A DNA stretch of 64,000 nt from NCBI GenBank assembly GCA_964598535.1, contig CAZRCI010000003.1, positions 1-64,000 on the forward strand. The letters are read 5' to 3'. This DNA is from JALHMI01 sp964598535 (GTDB taxonomy: Bacteria; Planctomycetota; Planctomycetia; Pirellulales; PALSA-1355). Both the position numbers and the translations under genes were made by a program. The notes below the pieces were generated by a model. It was not told the DNA's origin. It worked only from the letters and a program-made list of their open reading frames with translations, and did not search any database. Positions 26,704-36,090 of this stretch are shown piece after piece (position 1 is the first letter of the stretch; each line of letters opens with the position of its first letter).

Positions 26704-28005
26704 CTACACTTCGTCGAGCGGTTCGGTCGCATCGCCGAAGTTGTCCGCGTGTAGGCCGGCCTTGTCCATTACCGAGAGGAACAGGCGGCACATTTGCCGA
26801 TTGGTTTTGTCGCGGTAGTTGAGCACTCGACCGGTATTGACGCGTCCGCCGCCTTTGCCCAACAGGACGACCGGCAATTCGTCATTATTGTGATTGCCGG
26901 TCATCATGCTCGAGCAGAACATCAGCAGCGAGTTTTCGAGCGCCGTGCGTTCCCCCTCTTGAATCGCGTTCAACTTGCGAGCGATATATCCGAGTTGCTC
27001 GACGAAAAATTGATTCACCGCGAGCCAGTCGGCGGTATCGGAGTGCGACAGCAAATGATGGATCATGTAATCCACGCCCAAATGCGGAAAGCGGAGTGAG
27101 GAGTGATCGTTATTCAGCTTGAGCGTGACGATGCGCGTCGTATCGGTCTGGAAACCAAGCACCAGGATATCGCACATCAGCCGCATGTGCTCGGCAATAT
27201 CCTGAGGAATACCCTCGGGCGGGCGAGGAATGTTGGGTTTGTCGAGCGTCGGCCGCCACCCCTGAAGCTCGCCGCGTTCTCCGGCCGCGGAAATCCGTTG
27301 CTCGACGTCGCGCACCGAGTCTAGATATTCATCGAGTTTATGCTTATCGGCGGCGCTGATTTTGCGGCGCAGGTCGTTGGCATCTTCGATCACCGCATCG
27401 AGCACGCTCTTGTCGCCGCGCTGAGCATCATCCTTAAAGAGTCGATCAAAAGCCAGCGCGGGATACAACTCGAGCGGAGTCGGCGTGGTCGGCGAACTCC
27501 AGGAAATATGCGAACTGTAGAGCATCGAGTAGTCTTTGTGGACCGATGGATTCGATTTCTCGCAGCCCAGCACGAGGCTTGGCACCTTCGTACCGCGTCC
27601 GACCGTTTGGGCAAGCATCTGGTCGAAACTGATTCCGGAACGGATTTCGCCGCCAGAGGCCAGCGGCGCGCCGGACAATAAATTGCCGGTTTGCGAGCTA
27701 TGAATGTTGCCTTTCATCGCCTCGGAGTTGTAGAGGCCGCGAATGAACAGCATCTGCTCGCGGAAATCCGCAATCGGCTGGAGCACCTTGCCGATCTTCA
27801 TCTGAGACCGTTCGCCCTCGGCCCACCACTCTTTGGAATGGAACCCGTTGCCGGCGAAAAGTACCGCCACGCGAACCGGCGCCTCGCTCGGACCGCGTCC
27901 AGCAGGCGCCTTGGCAAACACCGGTAGCGACTCGAGCCAAGGAAGCGCCATCGATACGCCGACACCGCGCAACATCGTCCGCCGCGAAATGTGTTTGAAA
28001 TCCAT
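26704..28005 (-). CDS. DUF1552 secreted protein
   Basis: A 433-residue protein of the DUF1552 family, found in planctomycetes and myxobacteria beside DUF1592 cytochromes. The N-terminus SRRTMLRGVGVSMALPWLES is the usual export leader with an RR pair (Tat-like). Recognisable family blocks include VAVLFAGNGFHSKEWW, GISFDQMLAQTVG, SLVLGCE and TTRIVTLKLNNDHS. The frame is open much further upstream, but ATG 28005 has a GGAAGGGA ribosome site and begins the leader, so I chose it. It lies 58 bp downstream of the DUF1592 gene, in the same operon. Biochemical function is not established; an oxidoreductive periplasmic role with the cytochrome partner is generally supposed. Confidence 0.88.
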   Translation of the reverse strand: MDFKHISRRTMLRGVGVSMALPWLESLPVFAKAPAGRGPSEAPVRVAVLFAGNGFHSKEWWAEGERSQMKIGKVLQPIADFREQMLFIRGLYNSEAMKGNIHSSQTGNLLSGAPLASGGEIRSGISFDQMLAQTVGRGTKVPSLVLGCEKSNPSVHKDYSMLYSSHISWSSPTTPTPLELYPALAFDRLFKDDAQRGDKSVLDAVIEDANDLRRKISAADKHKLDEYLDSVRDVEQRISAAGERGELQGWRPTLDKPNIPRPPEGIPQDIAEHMRLMCDILVLGFQTDTTRIVTLKLNNDHSSLRFPHLGVDYMIHHLLSHSDTADWLAVNQFFVEQLGYIARKLNAIQEGERTALENSLLMFCSSMMTGNHNNDELPVVLLGKGGGRVNTGRVLNYRDKTNRQMCRLFLSVMDKAGLHADNFGDATEPLDEV

Positions 28006-28063
28006 CGTTCCCTTCCTCGATTGAAAATGATCGCCCGTTGTGCGGCGCCAAGGCTTTATGATA

Positions 28064-31000
28064 TCACTCGTCGTGGGCCGTGTCCCGGCCGCGAATTTCG
28101 CGGAATTGCGGGCTGAGCACCAGCCGTTCGATCGCCGCGGACACGCGGTATTCATTCTCCACCAACACCTCTCGCATCTTATCGAGCAACGGTTCGTCGG
28201 AAAGCTGCACCGCGCGTCCCAACGCATAGCCGAGCAGCTTGCGATTGAATTGCCGGACAAAGTCGTCGCGGCGGTCTTCAAGCAGATATCGCCGCAAACC
28301 ATCGAGACCGCTAAGCTTCGTGCCATCTTTGAGCATAGAGTCCGCGTTGATCGCCAGGCCCGCCGCGTCTTTCTCGCGAAAACGACCGATGGCATCGAAG
28401 TTTTCCAGGGAGAATCCAAATGGATCGACGCGCACATGGCACTTCGCGCAGGCGGGATCCGAGCTATGCCGTTCGGTTAGCGCTCGTTCGGTCAGCCCCT
28501 CGGGCGGCGCATCGGCAAGCGTTGGAACATTCTTCGGCGGGCGTGGGAGCCTCTCGCCCAGCATGACCTCGCTGAGCCAATTGCCGCGCAGAATGGGGCT
28601 GGTGCGAGACGCTCCGGCCTGCTTCGTCAGCACCGATGCCTGCGTCAGAACGCCGCCGCGGCCGTACTCGCGCACCCCGTCAACGCGCCGCCAGTCTGCG
28701 CCGGCGACATTCGGAATTCCATACAGTCGGGCGAGATCCTCGTTCAGGTAGGTGTAATCGGCATCGATGATGTCGAGCACGGAACCGTCCTGTTGAAACA
28801 GGTTGCTGAAAAACCGAACCGACTCCTCGTACATTGCCCCGCGCAGCGCCGCAAACTCGGGAAAGTGCCGCTCGCTTTTCTCGTCGTGCTGATCGAAATC
28901 GTAGATTTGCAGCCACTGCGCCGCAAACTCGGTGGCAAGCCGTCGTGTTTTGGGATCGCGCAGCATACGCCGCGATTCTGAGCGAAGTGTCTCATCGCGC
29001 GTCAAGTTGCCCGTCTCGGCCGCACGCAGCAATTGGTTGTCCGGCGGGGACGACCAGAGAAAATAACTCAAACGCGTCGCCAATTCGTAGCTGGACACCG
29101 GCTGCGGTTGAGTGCCCGCCGCGGGCTCCTCGATGCGATACAGAAACGCCGGCGACACCAGCACCCGAGCCAACGTTAAACGCGCAGCCTCTTCGTGCTC
29201 GATCTCTTGCTGACGCAGACCGTAGTAAAAACCGCGCAACTCATTGGACTCTCCAGCCCGTAATGGCCGTCGGAACGCGCGGCGAGCGAAGTCGACCATT
29301 GCCTCGACATGCACCAGTTCAAGTTCGACCATCCGCCGACTGAACTGGCTGGCCCGTTGTTGAATCGCATCCTGCATCGGCGTGAATTCTTCGACCTTGT
29401 CTGGCCGGTCCTGGGTGGCAAACTGGAGCAATTGCTCAAACGCCGTGGCCAAGAGCAAGGGCTCCTGCGCCACGAACAACAGTTCCTCCCACAGGCGATC
29501 GATTTCGGCCTGCTGCTTGCCGTCGAGCATCAGGCGTTTGAGCTGGTCATCCTCACGATAAAACAGGTTGAGCGTGACAACCTCATCGACCGGCACGATC
29601 TTCGTATAGCACAGGGCGGGGGGAAACAGATCTCGCATCTCGGCAAAGGCCTCTTCAAAACGGCGCCGCGCAGCGCTGCCATCTTTGACGATGACCATCT
29701 GTGCCGGTTGTAGCCCGGCGGGCTCCGAGCGCGTAGCCGCCACTTGGAGTTGCGTGCTTCCCTCGTCGCTCGATGCCGGATGAAGCGCACCCGCGGTGAC
29801 CAGTTCGCAACCCGCGATCAGGTCGGCCGGCAAACGCACTTCGATGATCGACGGAGCCCGAACGCAAAGATCGAGAGCGTTGACGGCGCCGCCGGTAGGA
29901 TGCTTGCCAAACAGCTTCGGATCGAGACCGTAATCGCTCTGGAGATCTGCCGCGCCTGACGCGACAATCGCGGAACGGGCCGCAACGGCAAAAGGCCCCG
30001 AAAGCGAACCAAGCTGGCGCACGAGCGCGGCGTCGGGCGATTCTTTCGCCAATGGTTGCTCGCCGCCGCGCAGCAGGGCTTGAAGTTCGCCTGCCAGGCG
30101 CTGTTTTTCCTCGATGCTGGAAGCTGCTTGCCAACGCGCCAGCAGCGAGCCTGCCGGAATCGCCCGCTGCGCATCCATGCCATCCGGCTCGCTGAAGAAA
30201 TGCCACACGGCCGCATGACCGGCCGAGTCCGGCAGAGGGTTGCTCGCGAGAATACCGGGCGAGACTTCACGAGCCAGATCCCAGTCGCCAGCATTCCCCT
30301 GAAGGGTGAGGTTGATCGTCGTCATATCGCACGAATGGTCGCCATTGCGTGGCGCAACGCTCAACGCAATCACGTCGCCTTTGCGAACCACGACGTTTTC
30401 GACCGGACCAATCGGCATGACGACGGCGCCACTGGAGGTTCCCTCCGCGAGTGTTTGTCGCGTTGTGCCGCGGCGAAGTTCGAGCGTCCAGGCGATTCCG
30501 TTGCCGCATTCAGAATGCGCGTGCTGTACCATCCCGCCGATGCGCACGGCATCGTTTGCGGGGGACTGCCAACCGACGACAACACGGCGCGTCGGGGCGG
30601 GATGCACACCAACGCTATGAGGCGGCATGTTTCCCGGAATGCGCACATGCTCATCCGATGCATTCGCCAGAACGCCAAGCGCGTCGGGCCCTGTCCAGCC
30701 TTGAATGAATTCGAAGTCGCCGCTGCGTAACAGTTTTTCGGTGAGGTGGCCATCGACACGCGTTTCGCCGGCGTTCAAGCCTAGCGTTTCCAGCCACGCC
30801 GCAAGGAGGGCCGGATCAACGGTATGTTTCTCGGCCAGCGCCGCGATCGCCGGCGGATCGAGCGGACGAGTCACTTCCGCGGCCGCGGCCAGGCAATGGG
30901 CCGCGCTCGCCACAATGCGTTCACGATGGGCAGCCAGCGCGGCGGCCGCCGCGCGGACATCGCGCAGCGGCAAATCTGGCCGACCGGCAACGACCAACCG

Positions 31001-32239
31001 CGGGCTCTCCCATACAACAAAGTCCTGTTCATTTCCGTCGCCCGCGTCAGCGGCGGTGAAATAGAGCGTGATATCGCCGCCATCGGCGGGTGGTTCGAGC
31101 TTCAAACGCACCGCCTGCCGCGAAGCGAGCGGCGTCACTGGTTCGAGCCATGCGTCGGGGCCCTGGGTTCCTCCCAAGTGCCGCGTAAGCTGGCCAATCA
31201 GATTGAACTTCCACAGCGAACCTTGCCACGCCTCAATGTGGGTCGCGAGCTGGGCCGCATCCTCCGGTTTGGCGCTTCGCCAACGCGCACGCAATTCATC
31301 TATCAGAACCGATCGCGGGGCATTGTCGGGACGTGTCAGCGTTTCCCAGAGTGTCGTGAGATACTTAAGGTTCAACGAGCGATCCTGGGCAACCTGTTCA
31401 AGAGATGTGGCGCCCGAGAACAAGGACTCGCGAGCTTCGAGAGTTGCATTCAGATAGGCCTCGAAGGGAACCTGTCCGCCCTGGTTGGTTTCCAGGGCGA
31501 TACCTTGCAGGTTGACCGTCGCGCGGCGCGTAGGCACGGTATACCTGGCGTAGAACGCGCGGATCTTGTCGAGCGCTTCGTTTGTCCAATCGCGGCGGCT
31601 CGTCGAGGGCGAAAACCGAATTCCATCCGGCAACAACACGGCATGCGCGGCGACTTTCTTTGCGGCGTCCAGGTACTTGGTCACCAGGCCGGGTGACATC
31701 ACCAGCGCCGCGCCGGTATTCGTAAAGCCCTCGCCGGCCGCGCCGTCGACCGGGAACTCGCGCACGGGATCCAGCGAGCCGACGCCCGTCAGTTCGTGCA
31801 GGGTGTACGTGTACTGAGCGTTATTCAAGCGCCGCAGAACCACGGGACCGGGATCTCCGGCAGTGGCAGTCGCTTCCAGGGCCAGGTAGCCGCGCACCCA
31901 ATCGTCCAGCAATTTTCGCTCGACGTCGTTCAGTTGCTTGGCATCCGGCGGCGGCATCTGCTCGGTGTCGAGCATGATGCGCACCTTCTGCCACACGAGT
32001 GGCTGGCGGCGAACCTCGGCAAACGTGGTGAAGCTTTCGAGATCGATGTCCGCTTCGGCGGTCTCCGCGCCATGACAATCGACGCACAGACGTTTGATAA
32101 CCGGCAGCACCTCGGGCACATATTGCGCCGCGACACGCGAGAAATCGGGGGCATCGTCGGCCCCTGCCACGGACGGCGTCAGGCCCCACAACGCCGCCAA
32201 AAGTAGCACGACTCTCGATATGGGCCGGAAGAAGTTCAT
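28064..32239 (-). CDS. DUF1587/DUF1592/DUF1588/DUF1585 planctomycete cytochrome
   Basis: A 1391-residue exported protein (signal VVLLLAALWGLTPSVAGA). A c-type heme motif CVDCH lies at about residues 52-56 in a planctomycete cytochrome C domain, followed by DUF1587 (LRRLNNAQYTYTLHEL, ~115). The long middle includes a beta-sandwich-like insert. DUF1595/DUF1592 (LVSPAFLYRIEEP, ~1025), DUF1588 with a second heme-type motif CAKCH (~1260) and DUF1585 (~1310-1385) complete it. This is the standard architecture of the family, somewhat long because of the middle part. The start at 32239 overlaps the GntR stop by 4 nt (ATGA), so it is translationally coupled to the regulator. The substrate is unknown. 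Confidence 0.88.
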   Translation of the reverse strand: MNFFRPISRVVLLLAALWGLTPSVAGADDAPDFSRVAAQYVPEVLPVIKRLCVDCHGAETAEADIDLESFTTFAEVRRQPLVWQKVRIMLDTEQMPPPDAKQLNDVERKLLDDWVRGYLALEATATAGDPGPVVLRRLNNAQYTYTLHELTGVGSLDPVREFPVDGAAGEGFTNTGAALVMSPGLVTKYLDAAKKVAAHAVLLPDGIRFSPSTSRRDWTNEALDKIRAFYARYTVPTRRATVNLQGIALETNQGGQVPFEAYLNATLEARESLFSGATSLEQVAQDRSLNLKYLTTLWETLTRPDNAPRSVLIDELRARWRSAKPEDAAQLATHIEAWQGSLWKFNLIGQLTRHLGGTQGPDAWLEPVTPLASRQAVRLKLEPPADGGDITLYFTAADAGDGNEQDFVVWESPRLVVAGRPDLPLRDVRAAAAALAAHRERIVASAAHCLAAAAEVTRPLDPPAIAALAEKHTVDPALLAAWLETLGLNAGETRVDGHLTEKLLRSGDFEFIQGWTGPDALGVLANASDEHVRIPGNMPPHSVGVHPAPTRRVVVGWQSPANDAVRIGGMVQHAHSECGNGIAWTLELRRGTTRQTLAEGTSSGAVVMPIGPVENVVVRKGDVIALSVAPRNGDHSCDMTTINLTLQGNAGDWDLAREVSPGILASNPLPDSAGHAAVWHFFSEPDGMDAQRAIPAGSLLARWQAASSIEEKQRLAGELQALLRGGEQPLAKESPDAALVRQLGSLSGPFAVAARSAIVASGAADLQSDYGLDPKLFGKHPTGGAVNALDLCVRAPSIIEVRLPADLIAGCELVTAGALHPASSDEGSTQLQVAATRSEPAGLQPAQMVIVKDGSAARRRFEEAFAEMRDLFPPALCYTKIVPVDEVVTLNLFYREDDQLKRLMLDGKQQAEIDRLWEELLFVAQEPLLLATAFEQLLQFATQDRPDKVEEFTPMQDAIQQRASQFSRRMVELELVHVEAMVDFARRAFRRPLRAGESNELRGFYYGLRQQEIEHEEAARLTLARVLVSPAFLYRIEEPAAGTQPQPVSSYELATRLSYFLWSSPPDNQLLRAAETGNLTRDETLRSESRRMLRDPKTRRLATEFAAQWLQIYDFDQHDEKSERHFPEFAALRGAMYEESVRFFSNLFQQDGSVLDIIDADYTYLNEDLARLYGIPNVAGADWRRVDGVREYGRGGVLTQASVLTKQAGASRTSPILRGNWLSEVMLGERLPRPPKNVPTLADAPPEGLTERALTERHSSDPACAKCHVRVDPFGFSLENFDAIGRFREKDAAGLAINADSMLKDGTKLSGLDGLRRYLLEDRRDDFVRQFNRKLLGYALGRAVQLSDEPLLDKMREVLVENEYRVSAAIERLVLSPQFREIRGRDTAHDE

Positions 32240-32925
32240 CGCACCGCTCCAATTCTCTGCCGATGACTTTCGATGTGTGCGCGAAGCTCGGTCGACGCGG
32301 CAGCCACATCGCCCGCCTTGAGACGATCGACCATGACCTGGTGGCTTTCGATCGAGCTTTTCCACTCGGCCTTCTTCACGCTGTCGCGGAACCGTTGAAA
32401 GAATGCTTGTAGCAGATCGCCAAATGCCACAATCGGCGCCAGACCGCTCGATTCCAGCAATGTGCGGTGAAAGCGAATGTCCAGATCGATCCAAGCCTGA
32501 ATAGTGCGCGCGGCGCGAAACTCTTCTACGATCATGCCGAGGGATTCTGCAATCCCGGGGTCGCGGGCCATACGCTCGGCGACTCGACCAAGGACGCCGG
32601 TTTCGACAATCACGCGTGAGTCGATGAGTTGCTGGGGGTCTGCCTGATGCAAGGCAGGATGAAACCCGAGATGGTCGGTCATCCGCGCGAGATCGAGTCG
32701 GCCGACCGCGAGCCCGACGCCGGTTTTCGACTCGACGATGCCCAGGAATTCCAGCGCCTTGGTGGCTTCTCGCACGCTCAACCGGCTGACGCCGAAACGC
32801 GCGGCCAACTCCCCTTCGGTCGGCAGGCGATCGCCAAATCCCAACCGCTTGGCGGTAATGTATTGCTTGATGCGCTCGGCCACTTCGTCGCGGATTTTGC
32901 GACGCGGCATGTTACTCAGCTTCAT
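32236..32925 (-). CDS. GntR/FadR-family transcriptional regulator (FCD domain)
   Basis: A 229-residue protein. The winged HTH is typical of GntR: RLPTEGELAARFGVSRLSVR, followed by EATKALEFLGIVESK. The C-terminal half is all-helical with the FCD ligand-binding pattern (SRVIVETGVLGRVAE, DLDIRFHRTLLESSG, ESHQVMVDRLKAGD, RAHIESH), whose His and Asp residues often bind a metal and a small organic acid. The start at 32925 follows GGAAGG; a longer frame to 32955 is possible. It is first in an operon with DUF1592 and DUF1552 and divergent from the FGGY kinase operon, with a palindrome between, so it probably regulates both. Confidence 0.88.
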   Translation of the reverse strand: MKLSNMPRRKIRDEVAERIKQYITAKRLGFGDRLPTEGELAARFGVSRLSVREATKALEFLGIVESKTGVGLAVGRLDLARMTDHLGFHPALHQADPQQLIDSRVIVETGVLGRVAERMARDPGIAESLGMIVEEFRAARTIQAWIDLDIRFHRTLLESSGLAPIVAFGDLLQAFFQRFRDSVKKAEWKSSIESHQVMVDRLKAGDVAAASTELRAHIESHRQRIGAVR

Positions 32926-32973
32926 CGAAGCTTCCTTCCGCGCGAATGCTTGCAAATCAATATCCTGGCGAAT

Positions 32974-32990
32974 AGATTATCTGATAATCT
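32974..32990. promoter_or_regulatory. 17-bp perfect palindrome, candidate GntR operator
   Basis: AGATTATC-T-GATAATCT is perfectly symmetric about a central T. It is placed between the divergent GntR gene (start 32925) and the FGGY kinase gene (start 33110), where an autoregulatory operator would be expected. Binding by the encoded regulator is inference. Confidence 0.55.
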
Positions 32991-33109
32991 GACGGCCGTC
33001 AATCTTCCGTCGGCAATGGCCCGGGCAGTCCTTCACCTTCTTATATACGCATCCGATCGGCGCAGTGTCCGAGCAGGAGCGTGCGCGTCGAACTCGTGGC
33101 GGAGTCACC

Positions 33110-34510
33110 ATGAAATGCCTGGCTCTCGATGTCGGCTCATCGACCGTCAAAGGCGCGGTGCTGGACGTTGCACAAAACGCGATCGGCCAAGTTATCTCGC
33201 GGCCGTTCCCGGGGCCAATCGCTGGCCTGCAGTCCCAGCACTTCGAAGTCGATCCCCATGCAGTCGAATGCGCCGCCCGCAAGGTCATCGAATCGCTGCG
33301 TGAAACCGCCCCGGATGCGGAACGATTGTATGTCGCTGGGCAAATGGGGGGACTTCTGCTGCTAGGAGACGATGGAAACCCGCAATCGAACTACCTCTCG
33401 TGGCGCGATCAGCGGTCGCTCGGTCCCCCTGGGGCCGAGCGGTCCGTACTCGCCTGGATGCGTAAGCGACTCGCCGGTGAACTCTTCGAGACACTTGGAC
33501 GCGAGCTACAAGCAGGCTCGACGCTGACCTTGCTGTGCTGGTTGAGTCAGCAGCAGTCGCTTCCGCGCCATGCCATTCCCGTCACGATCGCCGATTACGT
33601 GATCGGCCGGTTATGCGGCACGCGAGGCCAGATGCACGCGACGCATGCGATTGGCCTGTTGGACTTGCGAACTCTTGATTGGCATCAAGAAGCATTTTGC
33701 GCGGTGGGATTGGCCGACATCGCATGGCCGCGGCTCGTGCGTGCGGTTGAACCTGTCGGCACTTGCCGATTTGGCGATCGTGAACTGCTTGTGTATGGCG
33801 CTTACGGCGATCAACAATGTGCACTCGTCGGCGCGGAGCTCGAGCAAGGTGAACTGTCAATCAATGCTTCAACAGGATCCCAGGTCAGCCGGCGTGTCGC
33901 TTGTTTGCAGCCCGGTGATTTTCAATCGCGGGCCTATTTTTACGGCGATCTGCTGCAAACGATCACCCATCTTCCGGCCGGCCGCTCGTTGAGCGTGCTG
34001 GTGGATCTGCTCACCGAATTGGCCACGGCCGAGGGGCAACCGTTACAAGACCCGTGGGGATCGATCGCACGACTGACATCCGCCGGACGCGCAGGCGCCC
34101 CGCGAGATCGAGCCAGCGAGTTGGCGGTCGACCTCTCGTTTTTTGCGAGCCCCTTCGGATTCCACGGGGCTATTACCGGCATCACGACCGAAAACTTGAC
34201 CGTGGGCGAATTGTTTCTCGCTGCGTTTCGCTCGATGGCAGACAACTACGTACGGTGTGCCGAGCGACTCGATCCAGCGAGATCGTGGAAAAGAGGAGTT
34301 CTGTCGGGTTCGCTTGTGCGGTCGGTGCCCAGCTTGCGGAGCTCGATTGCAGAGCGGTTCGAGGTACCGCTTCGCGACGCGGCGAGCAACGAAGAAACTT
34401 TGCTCGGGCTGCTGAAGCTGGCCAGTGAAACGGCTCCGAAGACTCGCGGCCACCTCGCCGGACCAGGCCCGGCGGCCATCTTAGATCAGGCAGTCAGGCG
34501 GACTCGATGA
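33110..34510 (+). CDS. FGGY-family carbohydrate kinase
   Basis: A 466-residue sugar kinase of the FGGY family. The N-terminal phosphate loop is LALDVGSSTVKGAVLD. LSWRDQRS matches the usual substrate-domain W-x-DxR block, TIADYVIGRLCG matches the family's conserved helix, and NASTGSQVS is the second phosphate-binding segment. It is shorter and more diverged than glycerol or xylulose kinases and nearer in feel to the sedoheptulokinase-like group, so the substrate is open. ATG 33110 with GGAG seven bases upstream was preferred to 33065. The stop overlaps the start of the transporter gene by 4 nt (ATGA). First gene of the plus-strand operon. Confidence 0.8.
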   Translation: MKCLALDVGSSTVKGAVLDVAQNAIGQVISRPFPGPIAGLQSQHFEVDPHAVECAARKVIESLRETAPDAERLYVAGQMGGLLLLGDDGNPQSNYLSWRDQRSLGPPGAERSVLAWMRKRLAGELFETLGRELQAGSTLTLLCWLSQQQSLPRHAIPVTIADYVIGRLCGTRGQMHATHAIGLLDLRTLDWHQEAFCAVGLADIAWPRLVRAVEPVGTCRFGDRELLVYGAYGDQQCALVGAELEQGELSINASTGSQVSRRVACLQPGDFQSRAYFYGDLLQTITHLPAGRSLSVLVDLLTELATAEGQPLQDPWGSIARLTSAGRAGAPRDRASELAVDLSFFASPFGFHGAITGITTENLTVGELFLAAFRSMADNYVRCAERLDPARSWKRGVLSGSLVRSVPSLRSSIAERFEVPLRDAASNEETLLGLLKLASETAPKTRGHLAGPGPAAILDQAVRRTR

Positions 34511-36063
34511 ACAACCAGATTCCTCCATGGACGATCGCCGAGCTGCCGGAGCCGAAGCCCCTGCGTTGGCGCAATTGGACCAGCTTTCTGGGACCTGGCA
34601 TCGTGATGATGGGCATCCAAATCGGCGGCGGCGAGTGGCTGCTCGGCCCCACGGTAACGGCCAAGTATGGCGGCGGGCTGATGTGGCTGGCGACTGTCGC
34701 GATCGTGCTGCAAGTGTTCTACAATCTGGAGTGCGGACGTTATGCGATGTACTGCGGTGAGCCGGTTTTGACAGGATTCATGCGCTGCAGCCCAGGTCCC
34801 GTGTTTTGGGTAGGTGTGGTGCTTGTCTTGAACTCGGCGGCGCTAGTGCCAGGGCTCTCGACGCACGGCGCTGCTCTGATTGCATCGCTGATTCTCGATC
34901 GGCCGCCAACCGTAGACGATCGCTGGCTGATCACGCCGCTCGCCTATGCCTGCTTGCTCGCTGTGACCCTGCCCGTACTGGTGGGCGGCAAGGTTTACAA
35001 CGTGCTGCAAGCCGTGATGACCGCCAAAGTGATCGTCGTGCTGGCGTTTTGCCTGGGCCTCGGAATTACAACCGTCGCGCCGGCGAATTGGTGGAAAGTG
35101 TTCAGCGGATTTGCAAAGTTCGGCAACGTTCCGGTCAGCGACGGCCAGGGCAACGAAATCGTCAAGAACGCCTTTGCCGAGCGGTGGAGCACCGGCGAGT
35201 GGCCCCTTGTGTCGACGACCAGCATCGTCGTGCTGGGGGCGTTCGCGGGTTACGCCGGCGGAGGCGGGCTGGCAAACTCGACCTACTCGAACTTCGTCCG
35301 TGACAAGGGCTGGGGCATGGGCTCCCAAGTCGGCGCCATTCCCAGCGCATTCGGAGGACGCAAGGTCACCTTGAGTCACGTGGGAAAGGTTTTTCCGCTC
35401 ACCTCCGAGAACATGGAGCGGTGGCGCGGCTGGTGGCTGCACGTGCTAACCGACCAGCTTGCCGTCTGGGGGCCGGGTTGCTTCATGGGCATGGCGTTGC
35501 CCGCGCTGCTTTCGATGGAATTTGTTCAGTACACGACGGTGACCGCTGAACAATCGAATTATGCTCAGGCGTTGATCACCGCGGATGGCCTGCGCCACGC
35601 GGGCTTTGGCTCCGTGGCGAGCAGGCTGCTCTGGATTGCCGCGTTGTTTACCGGCCTAATGGTGATGATGCCAAGCCAGATGTCCATCGTGGACGACTTT
35701 AGCCGCCGCTGGACAGACGCCATTTGGAGCGCCAGCCGGCGGGTTCGCGAAACCATGAACCCGCACCAGGTAAAGTACATCTATTACACGCTACTGTCCG
35801 CCTATGTGCTGTGGTCTCTGATGTGTGCCTACTTCTTTGCGAATGTGCCGAAGTTGATGACTGATTTCATTGCGAACTTCAACAACCTGGCGCTTGGCGT
35901 CACGGCGTTTCAACTCCTATGGATCAATCATCGGTTGCTGCCGAGACCGCTGCGCCCGCGCTGGTATCACACCTTGGGAGTCGCCGGTTGCGGCGTTTTC
36001 TACCTGGGGCTGGCGGTGCTCGTGTTCAACTTCAAAATCGTGCCGATGATTACTGGCGGATGA
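34507..36063 (+). CDS. Nramp-related transporter lacking the metal-binding motifs
   Basis: A 518-residue polytopic membrane protein with about 11-12 hydrophobic segments. The first segment, FLGPGIVMMGIQIGGGEWLL, aligns with Nramp TM1, but the metal-binding DPGN is replaced by GGGE. The half-helix corresponding to TM6 reads GAFAGYAGGGGLAN in place of the usual MPHN-type motif. Known Nramp metal carriers need these residues, so a divalent-metal substrate is unlikely. The gene lies between a sugar-type kinase (4-nt overlap) and catabolic enzymes, which suggests uptake of the organic compound the operon degrades (inference). Many databases will still label it a divalent metal transporter. Confidence 0.75.
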   Translation: MNNQIPPWTIAELPEPKPLRWRNWTSFLGPGIVMMGIQIGGGEWLLGPTVTAKYGGGLMWLATVAIVLQVFYNLECGRYAMYCGEPVLTGFMRCSPGPVFWVGVVLVLNSAALVPGLSTHGAALIASLILDRPPTVDDRWLITPLAYACLLAVTLPVLVGGKVYNVLQAVMTAKVIVVLAFCLGLGITTVAPANWWKVFSGFAKFGNVPVSDGQGNEIVKNAFAERWSTGEWPLVSTTSIVVLGAFAGYAGGGGLANSTYSNFVRDKGWGMGSQVGAIPSAFGGRKVTLSHVGKVFPLTSENMERWRGWWLHVLTDQLAVWGPGCFMGMALPALLSMEFVQYTTVTAEQSNYAQALITADGLRHAGFGSVASRLLWIAALFTGLMVMMPSQMSIVDDFSRRWTDAIWSASRRVRETMNPHQVKYIYYTLLSAYVLWSLMCAYFFANVPKLMTDFIANFNNLALGVTAFQLLWINHRLLPRPLRPRWYHTLGVAGCGVFYLGLAVLVFNFKIVPMITGG

Positions 36064-36090
36064 AATGGCTTCGAGCGAACGGATCGACGG

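Noticed and set aside
28006..28437. N-terminal extension of the DUF1552 protein
   Set aside because: It overlaps the end of the DUF1592 gene; the export leader and ribosome site place the start at 28005.
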